From: Streptomyces sp. KL109B
Lineage (GTDB): Bacteria; Actinomycetota; Actinomycetes; Streptomycetales; Streptomycetaceae
Assembly (NCBI RefSeq): GCF_030766935.1
Contig: NZ_JASERL010000011.1
Span: 1-64,000 of the forward strand
DNA length: 64,000 nucleotides
Direction: 5' to 3'
The notes under the pieces were generated by a model, which made no database searches, had not been told where the DNA came from, and saw nothing but the letters and a program-made list of their open reading frames with translations. Below, piece after piece: positions 15,909 to 24,022 of this stretch (within the stretch, counting starts at the first letter, position 1; each line of letters begins with the position of its first letter). The translations under genes and the position numbers were made by a program.

Positions 15909-16082
15909 GCCCGATCTGGAGATGTCCAGAGGCGCTCTTGTGCGATCCGGCGTAAGCGTCTTGGGTGGTGACCTGTGTCGCCCGTAAGGGGCCGTTTGTC
16001 GTTTTGTCGATCAACGGCCGAATCGACGGCATGGCCCCCACCGGGGACCATGGAGAGCGTGCGAACCAGGAGGAATCCCCCC

Positions 16083-17435
16083 ATGAGCGAGGGAGACTGT
16101 ACGGCGCTCGGTGACCTGGTCACCGAGGCCGGGGCGGAGGCCCTGGTACGGGGCATCTGCTTCAAGACCGGACCGCCCCGCAGGGTCGGGGTCGAACTGG
16201 AATGGATCGTGCACGAGCCCGGCCCCCCGATGAAGCCGTGGCTCCCCTTACCACCCGAACGACTCGACGCGGCGTACGTCGCACTGCGCGCCCTGCCCCT
16301 GCGCTCGGCGCTCACCGTGGAACCCGGCGGGCAGCTGGAGCTGAGTTCGCTCCCCGCCGACTCCCTCACCGAATGCGTCTCGGCCATGCGGGCCGATCTG
16401 ACGACCGTCCGCGCCGCACTCAGCGGCCACGGGCTCACCCTCTCCGGCCACGGCACCGACCCGTGGCACCCGCCCCGGCGCGTCCTTCACCAGCGCCGCT
16501 ACGACGCCCTTGAGGCCTCGCTCGACCGGGCCGGGCCCGCCGGGCGCTCCATGATGTGCTCGTCCGCCTCCGTGCAGGTGTGCCTGGACGCGGGGCACGA
16601 GGAGCCGGGTCCGTTGGGGCACGGCAGGCGCTGGCGGCTCGCGCATCTGCTGGGTGCCGTGCTCGTCGCCGCGTTCGCCAACTCGCCCATGCTGGGCGGG
16701 CGTTCGACGGGTTGGAGGTCCACGCGGCAGCTGCTGTGGGAGCGGATAGACGTGGGCCGCTCCGGTGGCGTGCCCTTCGACTTCGAGCCACGCGCGGCCT
16801 GGGCCAGGCACGTGCTGGACGCGCCCGTGATGTGTGTGCGCACCGACGACGGGCCGTGGCAGGTGCCGGAGGGTCTCACCTTCCGGGAGTGGGCGCGTAC
16901 GGGCCGCCCGCGCCCGCCGACCCGCTCGGATCTCGACTACCACCTGACCACCCTCTTCCCGCCCGTGCGCCCGCGCGGGCACCTCGAACTGCGCATGATC
17001 GACGCGCAGTCGGGCGACGACGGGTGGCTGGTGCCGCTCGCCGTGACCACCGCGCTGTTCGACGATCCGCAGGCCGCCGAGACCGCGTACCGCGCGGTGA
17101 AGCCGCTCGCGGAGCGCGCGGGCCCGGAGCCCGCCCCGCACAATCCGCTGTGGCGCGACGCGGCCCGGCTCGGCCTCGCCGATCCGGAGCTGCGGGAGGC
17201 GGCGACGGCCTGCTTCACGACGGCGCTGGAGGCGCTGCCGAGGCTGGGCGCGGACCCGGAACTGCGGCAGGCGGTCGCGGACTTCACGCACCGCTATGTC
17301 GTACGCGGCCGCTGCCCGGCCGACGACGTGCTCGACCTGCTCGCCCGAGAACCCGCCAGGACCCGTCCGACGACTCAGACGACCCAGACGACTCAGACGA
17401 CTCAGACGACTCAGGGGAGGACCGTCACCTCATGA
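16083..17435 (+). CDS. egtA: Glutamate-cysteine ligase of ergothioneine biosynthesis
   Basis: A 450-aa member of the GCS2 carboxylate-amine ligase family that makes gamma-glutamylcysteine, the sulfur donor for EgtB. Recognisable parts are RRVGVELEWIVHEPG near residue 35, SSASVQVCLDAG, and HLELRMIDAQSGD. The start is an ATG with AGGAGG 8 nt upstream. The C-terminus ends in five copies of a 9-bp repeat encoding Thr/Gln-rich triplets (QTT). The stop overlaps the EgtB start (ATGA), so the two are translationally coupled in an egtABCD operon. Confidence 0.93.
   Translation: MSEGDCTALGDLVTEAGAEALVRGICFKTGPPRRVGVELEWIVHEPGPPMKPWLPLPPERLDAAYVALRALPLRSALTVEPGGQLELSSLPADSLTECVSAMRADLTTVRAALSGHGLTLSGHGTDPWHPPRRVLHQRRYDALEASLDRAGPAGRSMMCSSASVQVCLDAGHEEPGPLGHGRRWRLAHLLGAVLVAAFANSPMLGGRSTGWRSTRQLLWERIDVGRSGGVPFDFEPRAAWARHVLDAPVMCVRTDDGPWQVPEGLTFREWARTGRPRPPTRSDLDYHLTTLFPPVRPRGHLELRMIDAQSGDDGWLVPLAVTTALFDDPQAAETAYRAVKPLAERAGPEPAPHNPLWRDAARLGLADPELREAATACFTTALEALPRLGADPELRQAVADFTHRYVVRGRCPADDVLDLLAREPARTRPTTQTTQTTQTTQTTQGRTVTS
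17369..17413 (+). repeat. Five tandem 9-bp units inside the egtA 3' end
   Basis: GACGACTCA is repeated five times with one variant (GACGACCCA). Read in frame it gives repeated T-Q-T residues just before the egtA stop. The unit length keeps the frame whatever the copy number. Confidence 0.9.
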
Positions 17436-18781
17436 CCGCCGAGGAGAACGTCACCACTGACCCGGAAGCGCTTCGGCGCCGCGCGGCGGACGCCCTGGAG
17501 GCCGCGCGGCGCCGTACGACGCTGCTGACGAGCTCGGTCGACGAGGCCGAACTCACCGCCCAGCACTCGCCGTTGATGTCACCGCTCGTCTGGGACCTCG
17601 CGCACATCGGGAACCAGGAGGAGCAGTGGCTGCTGCGCGCGGTCGCGGGCCAGGAGGCGATCCGGCCCGAGATCGACCCGCTGTACGACGCGTTCGAGCA
17701 CCCGCGCTCGGAGCGGCCCAGCCTGCCGCTGCTCGCGCCGCGGGAGGCGCGCGGCTACGCGGCGGACGTGCGCGGACGCGCCTTCGACGTCCTGGAGAAG
17801 GCGTCGTTCGACGCGCAGGGAGGCGAGCGCCTGACGCGTTCGGGCTTCGCCTTCGGGATGATCGCCCAGCATGAACAGCAGCACGACGAGACGATGCTGA
17901 TCACGCATCAGCTACGGAAGGGCGGCGCGGCGCTCACTGCCCCCGATCCCGAGCCACTCCCGCGCCCCTTCGACGGTCCGGCCGAAGTCCTCGTCCCCGG
18001 CGGCCCGTTCACGATGGGCACGACGGCCGAGCCATGGGCGCTGGACAACGAACGGCCCGCGCACACCCGTCTCGTACCGCCGTTCCACCTCGACACGACT
18101 CCGGTGACGAACGCCGAGTACATGGAGTTCATCGAGGACGGCGGCTACCGGCAGGAACGCTGGTGGGAGCCGGCCGGGTGGGCGATGGCGCGCGAGCACG
18201 ACCTCGGAGCGCCGCTGTTCTGGCGCCGCGAGGGCGGGCAGTGGCTGCGCAGGCGGTTCGGGGTGACCGAGCCCGTGCCGCCGGACGAGCCGGTGCTGCA
18301 CGTGAGTTGGTACGAGGCCGACGCCTACGCGCGGTGGGCGGGGCGGCGGCTTCCCACCGAGGAGGAGTGGGAGAAGGCGGCCCGCCACGATCCGGCCACC
18401 GGGCGTTCGATGCGCTACCCGTGGGGCGACGCGGACCCGACGCCGGAGCGCGCGAACCTCGGCCAGCGACACCTGCGCCCCTCCCCCGCCGGAAGCCACG
18501 AGCCGGGCGAATCCCCGCTCGGCGTACGGCAGTTGATGGGCGACGTATGGGAGTGGACGTCGAGCGACTTCCTGCCCTACCCGGGGTTCGTGGCGTATCC
18601 GTACCGGGAGTACTCGGAGGTGTTCTTCGGGCCCGCCCACAAGGTGTTGCGGGGCGGTTCGTTCGCGGTGGACGCGGTGGCGTGCCGCGGCACGTTCCGC
18701 AACTGGGACCATCCGATTCGGCGGCAGATCTTCTCCGGGTTCCGCACGGCCCGCGACGCCGAGCCACGGGAGGGTACCTGA
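17432..18781 (+). CDS. egtB: Ergothioneine sulfoxide synthase
   Basis: A 449-aa non-haem iron enzyme that joins hercynine to gamma-glutamylcysteine with O2. The N-terminal DinB-like four-helix domain supplies the iron ligands: H58 in WDLAHIGNQEEQW, and H147 and H151 in AQHEQQHDETM. The C-terminal part, from about residue 187 (VPGGPFTMGT), is the formylglycine-generating-enzyme-like sulfatase-modifying domain with YPWGDADPTPERANL and LRGGSFAVDAVACRGTFRNW. The ATG at 17432 overlaps the egtA stop by 4 bp and the TGA overlaps the egtC ATG by 1 bp. Confidence 0.95.
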   Translation: MTAEENVTTDPEALRRRAADALEAARRRTTLLTSSVDEAELTAQHSPLMSPLVWDLAHIGNQEEQWLLRAVAGQEAIRPEIDPLYDAFEHPRSERPSLPLLAPREARGYAADVRGRAFDVLEKASFDAQGGERLTRSGFAFGMIAQHEQQHDETMLITHQLRKGGAALTAPDPEPLPRPFDGPAEVLVPGGPFTMGTTAEPWALDNERPAHTRLVPPFHLDTTPVTNAEYMEFIEDGGYRQERWWEPAGWAMAREHDLGAPLFWRREGGQWLRRRFGVTEPVPPDEPVLHVSWYEADAYARWAGRRLPTEEEWEKAARHDPATGRSMRYPWGDADPTPERANLGQRHLRPSPAGSHEPGESPLGVRQLMGDVWEWTSSDFLPYPGFVAYPYREYSEVFFGPAHKVLRGGSFAVDAVACRGTFRNWDHPIRRQIFSGFRTARDAEPREGT

Positions 18782-19536
18782 TGTGTCGTCATCTGGCCTA
18801 TCTGGGGCCACCCGTGCCGCTCGGCGAGGTCGTCGACCGGCCGCCGCACAGCCTGTTCCGCCAGTCGTGGGCGCCGCGCAGACAGCGGCACGGCACGGTC
18901 AACGCCGATGGTTTCGGGGTGGGTTGGTACGCGGACGGGGATCCGGTTCCCGCCCGTTACCGCCGCGCCGGGCCCATCTGGGGCGACGCGGCGTACCAGG
19001 ACCTGGCCCGCGTCGTCCGCTCCGGAGCACTGCTCGCGGCGGTCCGTGACGCGACGCTCGCCGGGGCGGACGGCGAGGCGGCCGCGGCCCCGTACGCGAC
19101 GGGCCCCTGGCTGTTCAGCCACAACGGGGCGGTGCCGGGCTGGCCACAGTCCCTGACCTCGCTCGCGCCGACCCTGCCGCCGACGGACCTGCTGTCGATG
19201 GAGGCGCGCTGCGACGCGGCGTTCCTGTGGGCGCTGATTCTGCACCGGCTGCGCGCGGGCGACGAGGAGGGACAGGCGCTCGCCGACACGACCCTGGAGA
19301 TCGCCGAGGCGGCGCCCACCGCCCGCCTCAACTTCCTCCTCACGAACGGCGACACGATCACCGCCACGGCCTGGGGCGACACCCTGTGGTACCGCACGGA
19401 GCCCGGCCGCTGTGTCGTCGTCGCCTCCGAACCGTACGACGACGATCCGCGCTGGATCGAGGTTCCCGACCGCACGCTGCTCGCGGCGAGCCGCACCGAC
19501 GTCCTGTTGACCCCGCTCAAGGAGCCCTCTGCGTGA
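18781..19536 (+). CDS. egtC: Gamma-glutamyl hercynylcysteine sulfoxide amidohydrolase
   Basis: A 251-aa class II glutamine amidotransferase-type hydrolase that removes the gamma-glutamyl group after EgtB. The N-terminal MCRHLAYLG places the nucleophile at Cys2 after Met removal. NADGFGVGWYADGDPVPARYRRAGPIWGD and FSHNGAVPGWP are the typical Ntn-fold strands. It is third in the overlapping egtABCD operon. Confidence 0.95.
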   Translation: MCRHLAYLGPPVPLGEVVDRPPHSLFRQSWAPRRQRHGTVNADGFGVGWYADGDPVPARYRRAGPIWGDAAYQDLARVVRSGALLAAVRDATLAGADGEAAAAPYATGPWLFSHNGAVPGWPQSLTSLAPTLPPTDLLSMEARCDAAFLWALILHRLRAGDEEGQALADTTLEIAEAAPTARLNFLLTNGDTITATAWGDTLWYRTEPGRCVVVASEPYDDDPRWIEVPDRTLLAASRTDVLLTPLKEPSA

Positions 19537-20507
19537 GCCCGTTCCGCATGACCCGCACCCTGCCCGAGGACGCCACCGACGCGGCCCTGCGGGCCGACGT
19601 CCTGCACGGCCTGACCCGTTCGCCCAAGACGCTCCCGCCCAAGTGGTTCTACGACGCCCGGGGCAGCGAACTCTTCGACGAGATAACCCAGTTGCCGGAG
19701 TACTACCCGACCCGGGCGGAACGCGAGATCCTCATCGCGCGCGCCCCGGACATCGCGGCGGCCACCCGCGCCCGCACCCTCGTCGAGCTGGGTTCCGGCT
19801 CGTCCGACAAGACCCGCCACCTCCTCGACGCGCTCACCGACCTGACGACGTACGTGCCCGTGGACGTGAGCGAGAGCGCGCTGCGCGGCGCCGCCGGCAC
19901 ACTCCTCGCCGAGAGGCCGGCGCTCGACATCCACGCGCTGGTCGCCGACTTCACGGCCGCGCTCGACCTGCCCGCGACGCCCGCGCCCCGCCTGGTGGCC
20001 TTCCTCGGCGGCACGATCGGCAACCTGCTGCCGCGGGAGCGGGCGGCGTTCCTGGCGGCGGTGCGTGGCCTGCTGGAGCCCGGCGACTTCTTCCTCCTCG
20101 GCACGGACCTGGTGAAGGACGAGGGGACGCTGGTCGCGGCGTACGACGACGCGGCGGGCGTCACGGCCGCGTTCAACAAGAACGTACTGGCCGTGATGGG
20201 CCGCGAACTCGGCGCCGACTTCGACCCCGACGCCTTCGAGCACGTCGCCCTGTGGAACGCCGAGTGCGAGTGGATCGAGATGCGGCTGCGCGCCACCACG
20301 GCGCAGACCGTGAAGATCCCGGCCCTCGGCCTCGCGGTCGAGTTCGCGGCGGGCGAGGAGGTGCGTACGGAGGTCTCCGCGAAGTTCCGGCAGGAGGGCG
20401 TGAAGGCGGAACTGCACGACGTAGGGCTTGAGTCGGCGCACTGGTGGACGGATGAGGAGGGCCGGTTCGCGCTGTCGCTGAGCAGGGCGCCGGCCGGGCT
20501 GCTCTAG
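19533..20507 (+). CDS. egtD: L-histidine N-alpha-methyltransferase
   Basis: A 324-aa SAM-dependent enzyme that trimethylates histidine to hercynine, the first committed step of ergothioneine synthesis. Family motifs are PPKWFYDARGSELFDEITQLPEYYPTR, LVELGSGSSDKTRHLL (SAM site) and FLGGTIGNLLPRER. The GTG start overlaps the egtC stop by 4 bp. No egtE (PLP C-S lyase) follows; in many streptomycetes that step is supplied by another gene, and the next gene here is convergent. Confidence 0.95.
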   Translation: MSPFRMTRTLPEDATDAALRADVLHGLTRSPKTLPPKWFYDARGSELFDEITQLPEYYPTRAEREILIARAPDIAAATRARTLVELGSGSSDKTRHLLDALTDLTTYVPVDVSESALRGAAGTLLAERPALDIHALVADFTAALDLPATPAPRLVAFLGGTIGNLLPRERAAFLAAVRGLLEPGDFFLLGTDLVKDEGTLVAAYDDAAGVTAAFNKNVLAVMGRELGADFDPDAFEHVALWNAECEWIEMRLRATTAQTVKIPALGLAVEFAAGEEVRTEVSAKFRQEGVKAELHDVGLESAHWWTDEEGRFALSLSRAPAGLL

Positions 20508-20555
20508 GACCCGCCCAAGCCCTGCCCAAGCCCTGCCTGTGCCCAGCCGACGGTC

Positions 20556-21836
20556 CTAGTTGCTCTCGTCGAGCCGGCGGGTGACCTCGCGGGAGGCGCG
20601 CTTCGCCTCGGTCGCCGGGTCGCCGCCGGTGAGCACGTTCGACATGTACTGCTTGATGGGGTTCTTGCCGGCCTCCACGTTCGGCCACAGCGGCGAGCCG
20701 GGGGTCGCCTTGCCGTGGGCGGCGCCGACGGCCATCGCGGCGACGCCCGGTTCGGCGGCCACCTCGTCGGCGAGCGTGGTCTTGTTCGGTACGTAGTTCA
20801 TGGTGCGGGCGAGTGCGGTGTTCCACTTGTCGCCCGCGAGTGCCTTCACCACTTCGACGGCGCCGTCCCGGTCGTCGGTGTTGGCGGGGACGATGAGGTC
20901 GGAGCCGCCGGTGAACACGGTTCCTGGCCTGCGGCTCGTCTTGCCGGGGATCGGGAAGTAGCCGAGCTTTCCCTTGAGTTCCGGGTTCTTCTGGAGGATG
21001 CGCTGGGCGGCGCCGGGCACGGAGATGATCTGCGCGATGTCGCCGTGGGCGAACTGCTCGGCCTGCGGCGGGTGTTCCTCGTCGGCGTCCCTGGGTCCGC
21101 CGCCGAGCGCCTGGAGTTGGCGGTAGAAGGCCATGCCGCGCAGCGCCGCGGGCGAGTCGAGGGTGCCGGACCAGACACCCGAAGACTCCTCGGCGAGGCG
21201 GCCACCCTCGTCCCAGATGAACCCGGAGAGCGTGTACCAGTCCTGGCCCGCGAGGTAGATGCCCTCGGTGCCGCCGGAGTTCAGCTTCCGGGTCATGTCG
21301 AGCCACTCGGCGCGGGTGGTGGGCGGCCTGTCGATGCCGGCCTGCCGGAACAGGTCCTTGTTGTAGATGACGACGCGGTTGGCCGCGTACCAGGGGATGC
21401 CGTACTGCCGTGAGTTGTCGACGCCCGGCTCGGCGAGGCCGGGCAGCCAGTCCTGCATGCCGAGGTCGCGCGCGGACTCCAGGGAGAGGTCGAGCAGGCC
21501 GCCACCCTCTACGTACTGCGGGACCTGGGTGTTGCCGACCTCGATGACGTCGGGCGCGCCCGACTCCTTGCCGCGGCGGTCGTCGAGCGCCTTGGTGACC
21601 TTGGCGCCGATGCCGGTCCAGTCCTGGATGCGGATGTCGAGGGTGACGCCCTCGTGTGCGGCCTCGAAGTCCTTCGTGAACCGTTTGAGGAAGTCCTCCG
21701 ACGCACTGCCGCGCATCAGCCACACGGTGACCGCGGCTTCGTCGTCCCCGCCGCCCGGCAGGGTCCCGCACGCCGTGAGGAGCGTGCCGGTGGTGAGGAG
21801 GGAACCGAGACTCAGGGCGAGGCGACGGGAGTTCAC
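20556..21836 (-). CDS. Sugar ABC transporter substrate-binding lipoprotein
   Basis: A 426-aa extracellular solute-binding protein (family 1). The signal peptide ends in the lipobox LLTAC (cysteine at residue 23), then AAVTVWLMRGSASEDFLKRFTKDFEAAHEGVTL begins the type II binding fold. Many Trp/Tyr and Gly-rich loops (GGSDLIVPANTDDRDGAVEVVKALAGDKWNT) suggest an oligosaccharide ligand. No permease or ATPase gene is adjacent, so it must use partners encoded elsewhere, such as a shared MsiK-type ATPase. The GTG start lies 84 bp downstream of a dre-like DasR operator, which points to an N-acetylglucosamine/chitin-related regulon. Confidence 0.85.
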   Translation of the reverse strand: MNSRRLALSLGSLLTTGTLLTACGTLPGGGDDEAAVTVWLMRGSASEDFLKRFTKDFEAAHEGVTLDIRIQDWTGIGAKVTKALDDRRGKESGAPDVIEVGNTQVPQYVEGGGLLDLSLESARDLGMQDWLPGLAEPGVDNSRQYGIPWYAANRVVIYNKDLFRQAGIDRPPTTRAEWLDMTRKLNSGGTEGIYLAGQDWYTLSGFIWDEGGRLAEESSGVWSGTLDSPAALRGMAFYRQLQALGGGPRDADEEHPPQAEQFAHGDIAQIISVPGAAQRILQKNPELKGKLGYFPIPGKTSRRPGTVFTGGSDLIVPANTDDRDGAVEVVKALAGDKWNTALARTMNYVPNKTTLADEVAAEPGVAAMAVGAAHGKATPGSPLWPNVEAGKNPIKQYMSNVLTGGDPATEAKRASREVTRRLDESN

Positions 21837-21919
21837 GTGGGCTGCTTTCTGCCTGCGGACAGGGAGGATTGGCCCGACGTGGGGGAAGAGCGCACGGCTC
21901 GTACGGGTGTGCAGGGATT

Positions 21920-21933
21920 TTGGTATAGACCAA
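21920..21933. promoter_or_regulatory. dre-like operator (DasR family)
   Basis: TTGGTATAGACCAA matches the known DasR consensus core TGGTCTAGACCA at 11 of 12 positions and is nearly palindromic. It stands in the promoter region of the solute-binding lipoprotein gene. Confidence 0.65.
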
Positions 21934-22022
21934 CGGGAGGGTCAAGGGTTACGGAACCATCCGTAACGCTCGACCCTCCCGGTCGGGACTTCGGGGCTTG
22001 GGGACTTCGGGGCGTCAGGCCA

Positions 22023-22547
22023 TCAGGCGGTGGGCCGCGCCAGGCAGCTCGCGAGGCGCTTCTCGGCGGTGCCGAGAAGCTTCTTGGCGCGGGCGCGGTC
22101 GGCGAGCAGCTGCGGGTCGACCTCGACGCCGTCCAGCGCCGCGGCGGCCGCACGCGAGTCGTTACGGGCCTGCGTGAGCGCCTTCTCGGCCTCGTCACGG
22201 TCCTTGACGGACTTCAGGTAGTCGGCACTGTTCGGGTCGAAGTCGTCCTCGCGCTCCAGCTCCCGCACCCAGTCACGCGCTTCGGTGTAGACGGTCGCCT
22301 GGTACTCCACGGCGCCGTGCGCCATGTCGTAGTCGTGCTCCAGCTCCTCGATCCGCTGCTCGACGGGCGTGATCTGCTCGTCGAGCCGGTCGATGGTGTC
22401 CTGGTGCCGGTTGACGGTCGCCTGGTAGCGGTGGCACGGCTCGGGCGCCTTCGCCGCCGCGACGGCCTGCGCCGCGCCCGTGGCACCGAAGGCCATCAGG
22501 GTCAGGGTGGTCAGGACGGCGGCACGGGTGAGTCGGCGGTGCGTCAA
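22023..22547 (-). CDS. Secreted coiled-coil protein of unknown function
   Basis: A 174-aa protein read from a TTG at 22547 (AGAGG 6 nt upstream), with a signal peptide ending near ATGAAQAVAAA. The mature part is mostly charged helix with heptad character (TVNRHQDTIDRLDEQITPVEQRIEELEHDY, then SVKDRDEAEKALTQARNDSRAAAAAL), so a coiled coil is likely. Two cysteines, one near the new N-terminus and one near the C-terminus (ASCLARP), could form a disulfide. No domain is recognised. A start at 22613 would place coding sequence across an upstream tandem repeat and is less likely. Confidence 0.7.
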   Translation of the reverse strand: MTHRRLTRAAVLTTLTLMAFGATGAAQAVAAAKAPEPCHRYQATVNRHQDTIDRLDEQITPVEQRIEELEHDYDMAHGAVEYQATVYTEARDWVRELEREDDFDPNSADYLKSVKDRDEAEKALTQARNDSRAAAAALDGVEVDPQLLADRARAKKLLGTAEKRLASCLARPTA

Positions 22548-22566
22548 GATGAGCCTCTTTCCTTGG

Positions 22567-22599
22567 TCGGACAGCTGTCGGACAGCTGTCGGACAACTG
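22567..22599. repeat. Three tandem 11-bp units upstream of the coiled-coil gene
   Basis: TCGGACAGCTG occurs twice, followed by TCGGACAACTG. Each contains a palindromic CAGCTG-type core, one helical turn apart, just upstream of the probable start at 22547. The phasing suggests cooperative protein binding. Confidence 0.7.
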
Positions 22600-22702
22600 T
22601 TGGTGCGAGGCATTCATGACCGGCGGGCCGTGCCCGCTACCCGGGGTGGGCGGGGGCGTCACACGGATGGCGGACCGGGCCGCCCTGGGGCACGGTGGAA
22701 GC

Positions 22703-22918
22703 ATGTCGAACCACACGTATCGCGTCACCGAGATCGTCGGCACGTCTCACGAAGGCGTGGATCAGGCGATCCGCAATGGGGTCGAGCGGGCCGCGCAGAC
22801 CCTGCGCAATCTCGACTGGTTCGAGGTCACGCAGGTCCGCGGGCAGATCGTGGACGGGCAGGTCGAGCACTACCAGGTGGGCCTGAAGGTCGGCTTCCGC
22901 CTGGACGGCGACGACTGA
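22703..22918 (+). CDS. Dodecin flavoprotein
   Basis: A 71-aa dodecin (MSNHTYRVTEIVGTSHEGVDQAIRNGVERAAQTLRN...WFEVTQVRGQI...YQVGLKVGFRL). Dodecins form hollow dodecamers that store or buffer flavins (FMN/FAD) or CoA; the tryptophan that stacks on the isoalloxazine ring is present in LDWFEV. It is complete and of the usual length. A luciferase-like flavin oxidoreductase gene follows within 80 bp on the same strand. Confidence 0.93.
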   Translation: MSNHTYRVTEIVGTSHEGVDQAIRNGVERAAQTLRNLDWFEVTQVRGQIVDGQVEHYQVGLKVGFRLDGDD

Positions 22919-22998
22919 CCGCGCCTCGTCGGCGGGTCCCGTAGGGGTCGGCCGGGAATGCCTGGTGCTCCCACGCGTTGAACGAAGGTGTGAGCACC

Positions 22999-24003
22999 GT
23001 GATCGAATCGACCCGCTTCTCCGTCCTGGACCGCTCCCGCACGCGCGAGGGCCACTGTGACCAGGACGCGCTGCGCGACACCGTTTCCCTCGCCCAGGAC
23101 CTGGAGCGCCTCGGATACCACCGCGTGTGGGTGTCCGAGCACCATGGAGTGCCGGGCGTCGCCGGTTCCGCGCCGACCGTGCTCGCGGCGGCCGTCGCCG
23201 CGGCCACCCGCCGCATCCGCGTGGGCACGGGCGGCGTGATGCTGCCGAACCACCAGCCGCTGGTCGTGGCGGAGCAGTTCGGGGTGTTGGAGTCGCTGTT
23301 CCCCGGCCGGATCGACATGGGCCTCGGCCGGTCGGTCGGGTTCACGGGCGGGGTCCGCAAGGCGCTCGGCCGGGACAAGGATGCCGCCGGCACAGAGGAC
23401 TTCGCGGCCCAACTCGACGAGCTGCTCGCCTTCTTCACCGGCACGTCGGACACGCGCGTGCACGCCCGCCCCTCCGAGGGACTGTCCGTCCCGCCGTTCG
23501 TGCTCGCGATGGGCGAAGGCGCCTCGATCGCCGCCCGCGCCGGGCTGCCGATGGTGATCGGTGACTTCCGCGCCCGCGAGAAGATGCTGCGCGGCATCGA
23601 CCGCTACCGCGCCGAGTTCCGCCCCTCCCCCTGGGCCCCGGAGCCGTACGTCGTGATCTCCGGGACGGTCGCCGTCGCCGGCAGCGCACCGGAGGCGCAC
23701 CGGATCCTCGCCCCCGAGGCCTGGTCGATGGCGCACTCGCGCACCCACGGCACGTTCCCGCCGCTGCCGCCCGCCTCGCGCGTGGCGTCCATGGAGATGA
23801 CCGCGAAGGAGCGCGAGTTCTACGAGTCCGGGCTGCGCGGCCACATCGTCGGCTCGGAGCAGCAGGTGACGGACGAGCTGGAGACGGTGATCAAGGAGAG
23901 CGGGGCGCAGGAGGTGCTGGTCACGACCAGTACGTACGACCGCGAGGCGCTGCTGGAGTCGTTCCGGCGACTGGCCCGGATCGCGCGCCTCACGCCCGCG
24001 TGA
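22999..24003 (+). CDS. LLM-class flavin-dependent oxidoreductase
   Basis: A 334-aa luciferase-like monooxygenase fold (RFSVLDRSRTREG, VWVSEHHGVPGVAGSAPTVLAAAVAAATRRIRVGTGGVMLPNHQPLVVAEQFGVLESLFPGRIDMGLGRS). It belongs to the MsnO8-like subgroup that uses FMNH2 or F420-type cofactors; the substrate is unknown. GTG at 22999 is preferred because GAAGG lies 10 nt upstream; GTG at 22990 and TTG at 22978 are in frame. The dodecin gene just before it may be co-expressed as a flavin buffer. Confidence 0.85.
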   Translation: MIESTRFSVLDRSRTREGHCDQDALRDTVSLAQDLERLGYHRVWVSEHHGVPGVAGSAPTVLAAAVAAATRRIRVGTGGVMLPNHQPLVVAEQFGVLESLFPGRIDMGLGRSVGFTGGVRKALGRDKDAAGTEDFAAQLDELLAFFTGTSDTRVHARPSEGLSVPPFVLAMGEGASIAARAGLPMVIGDFRAREKMLRGIDRYRAEFRPSPWAPEPYVVISGTVAVAGSAPEAHRILAPEAWSMAHSRTHGTFPPLPPASRVASMEMTAKEREFYESGLRGHIVGSEQQVTDELETVIKESGAQEVLVTTSTYDREALLESFRRLARIARLTPA

Positions 24004-24022
24004 CGTCACACATCAGCACACA

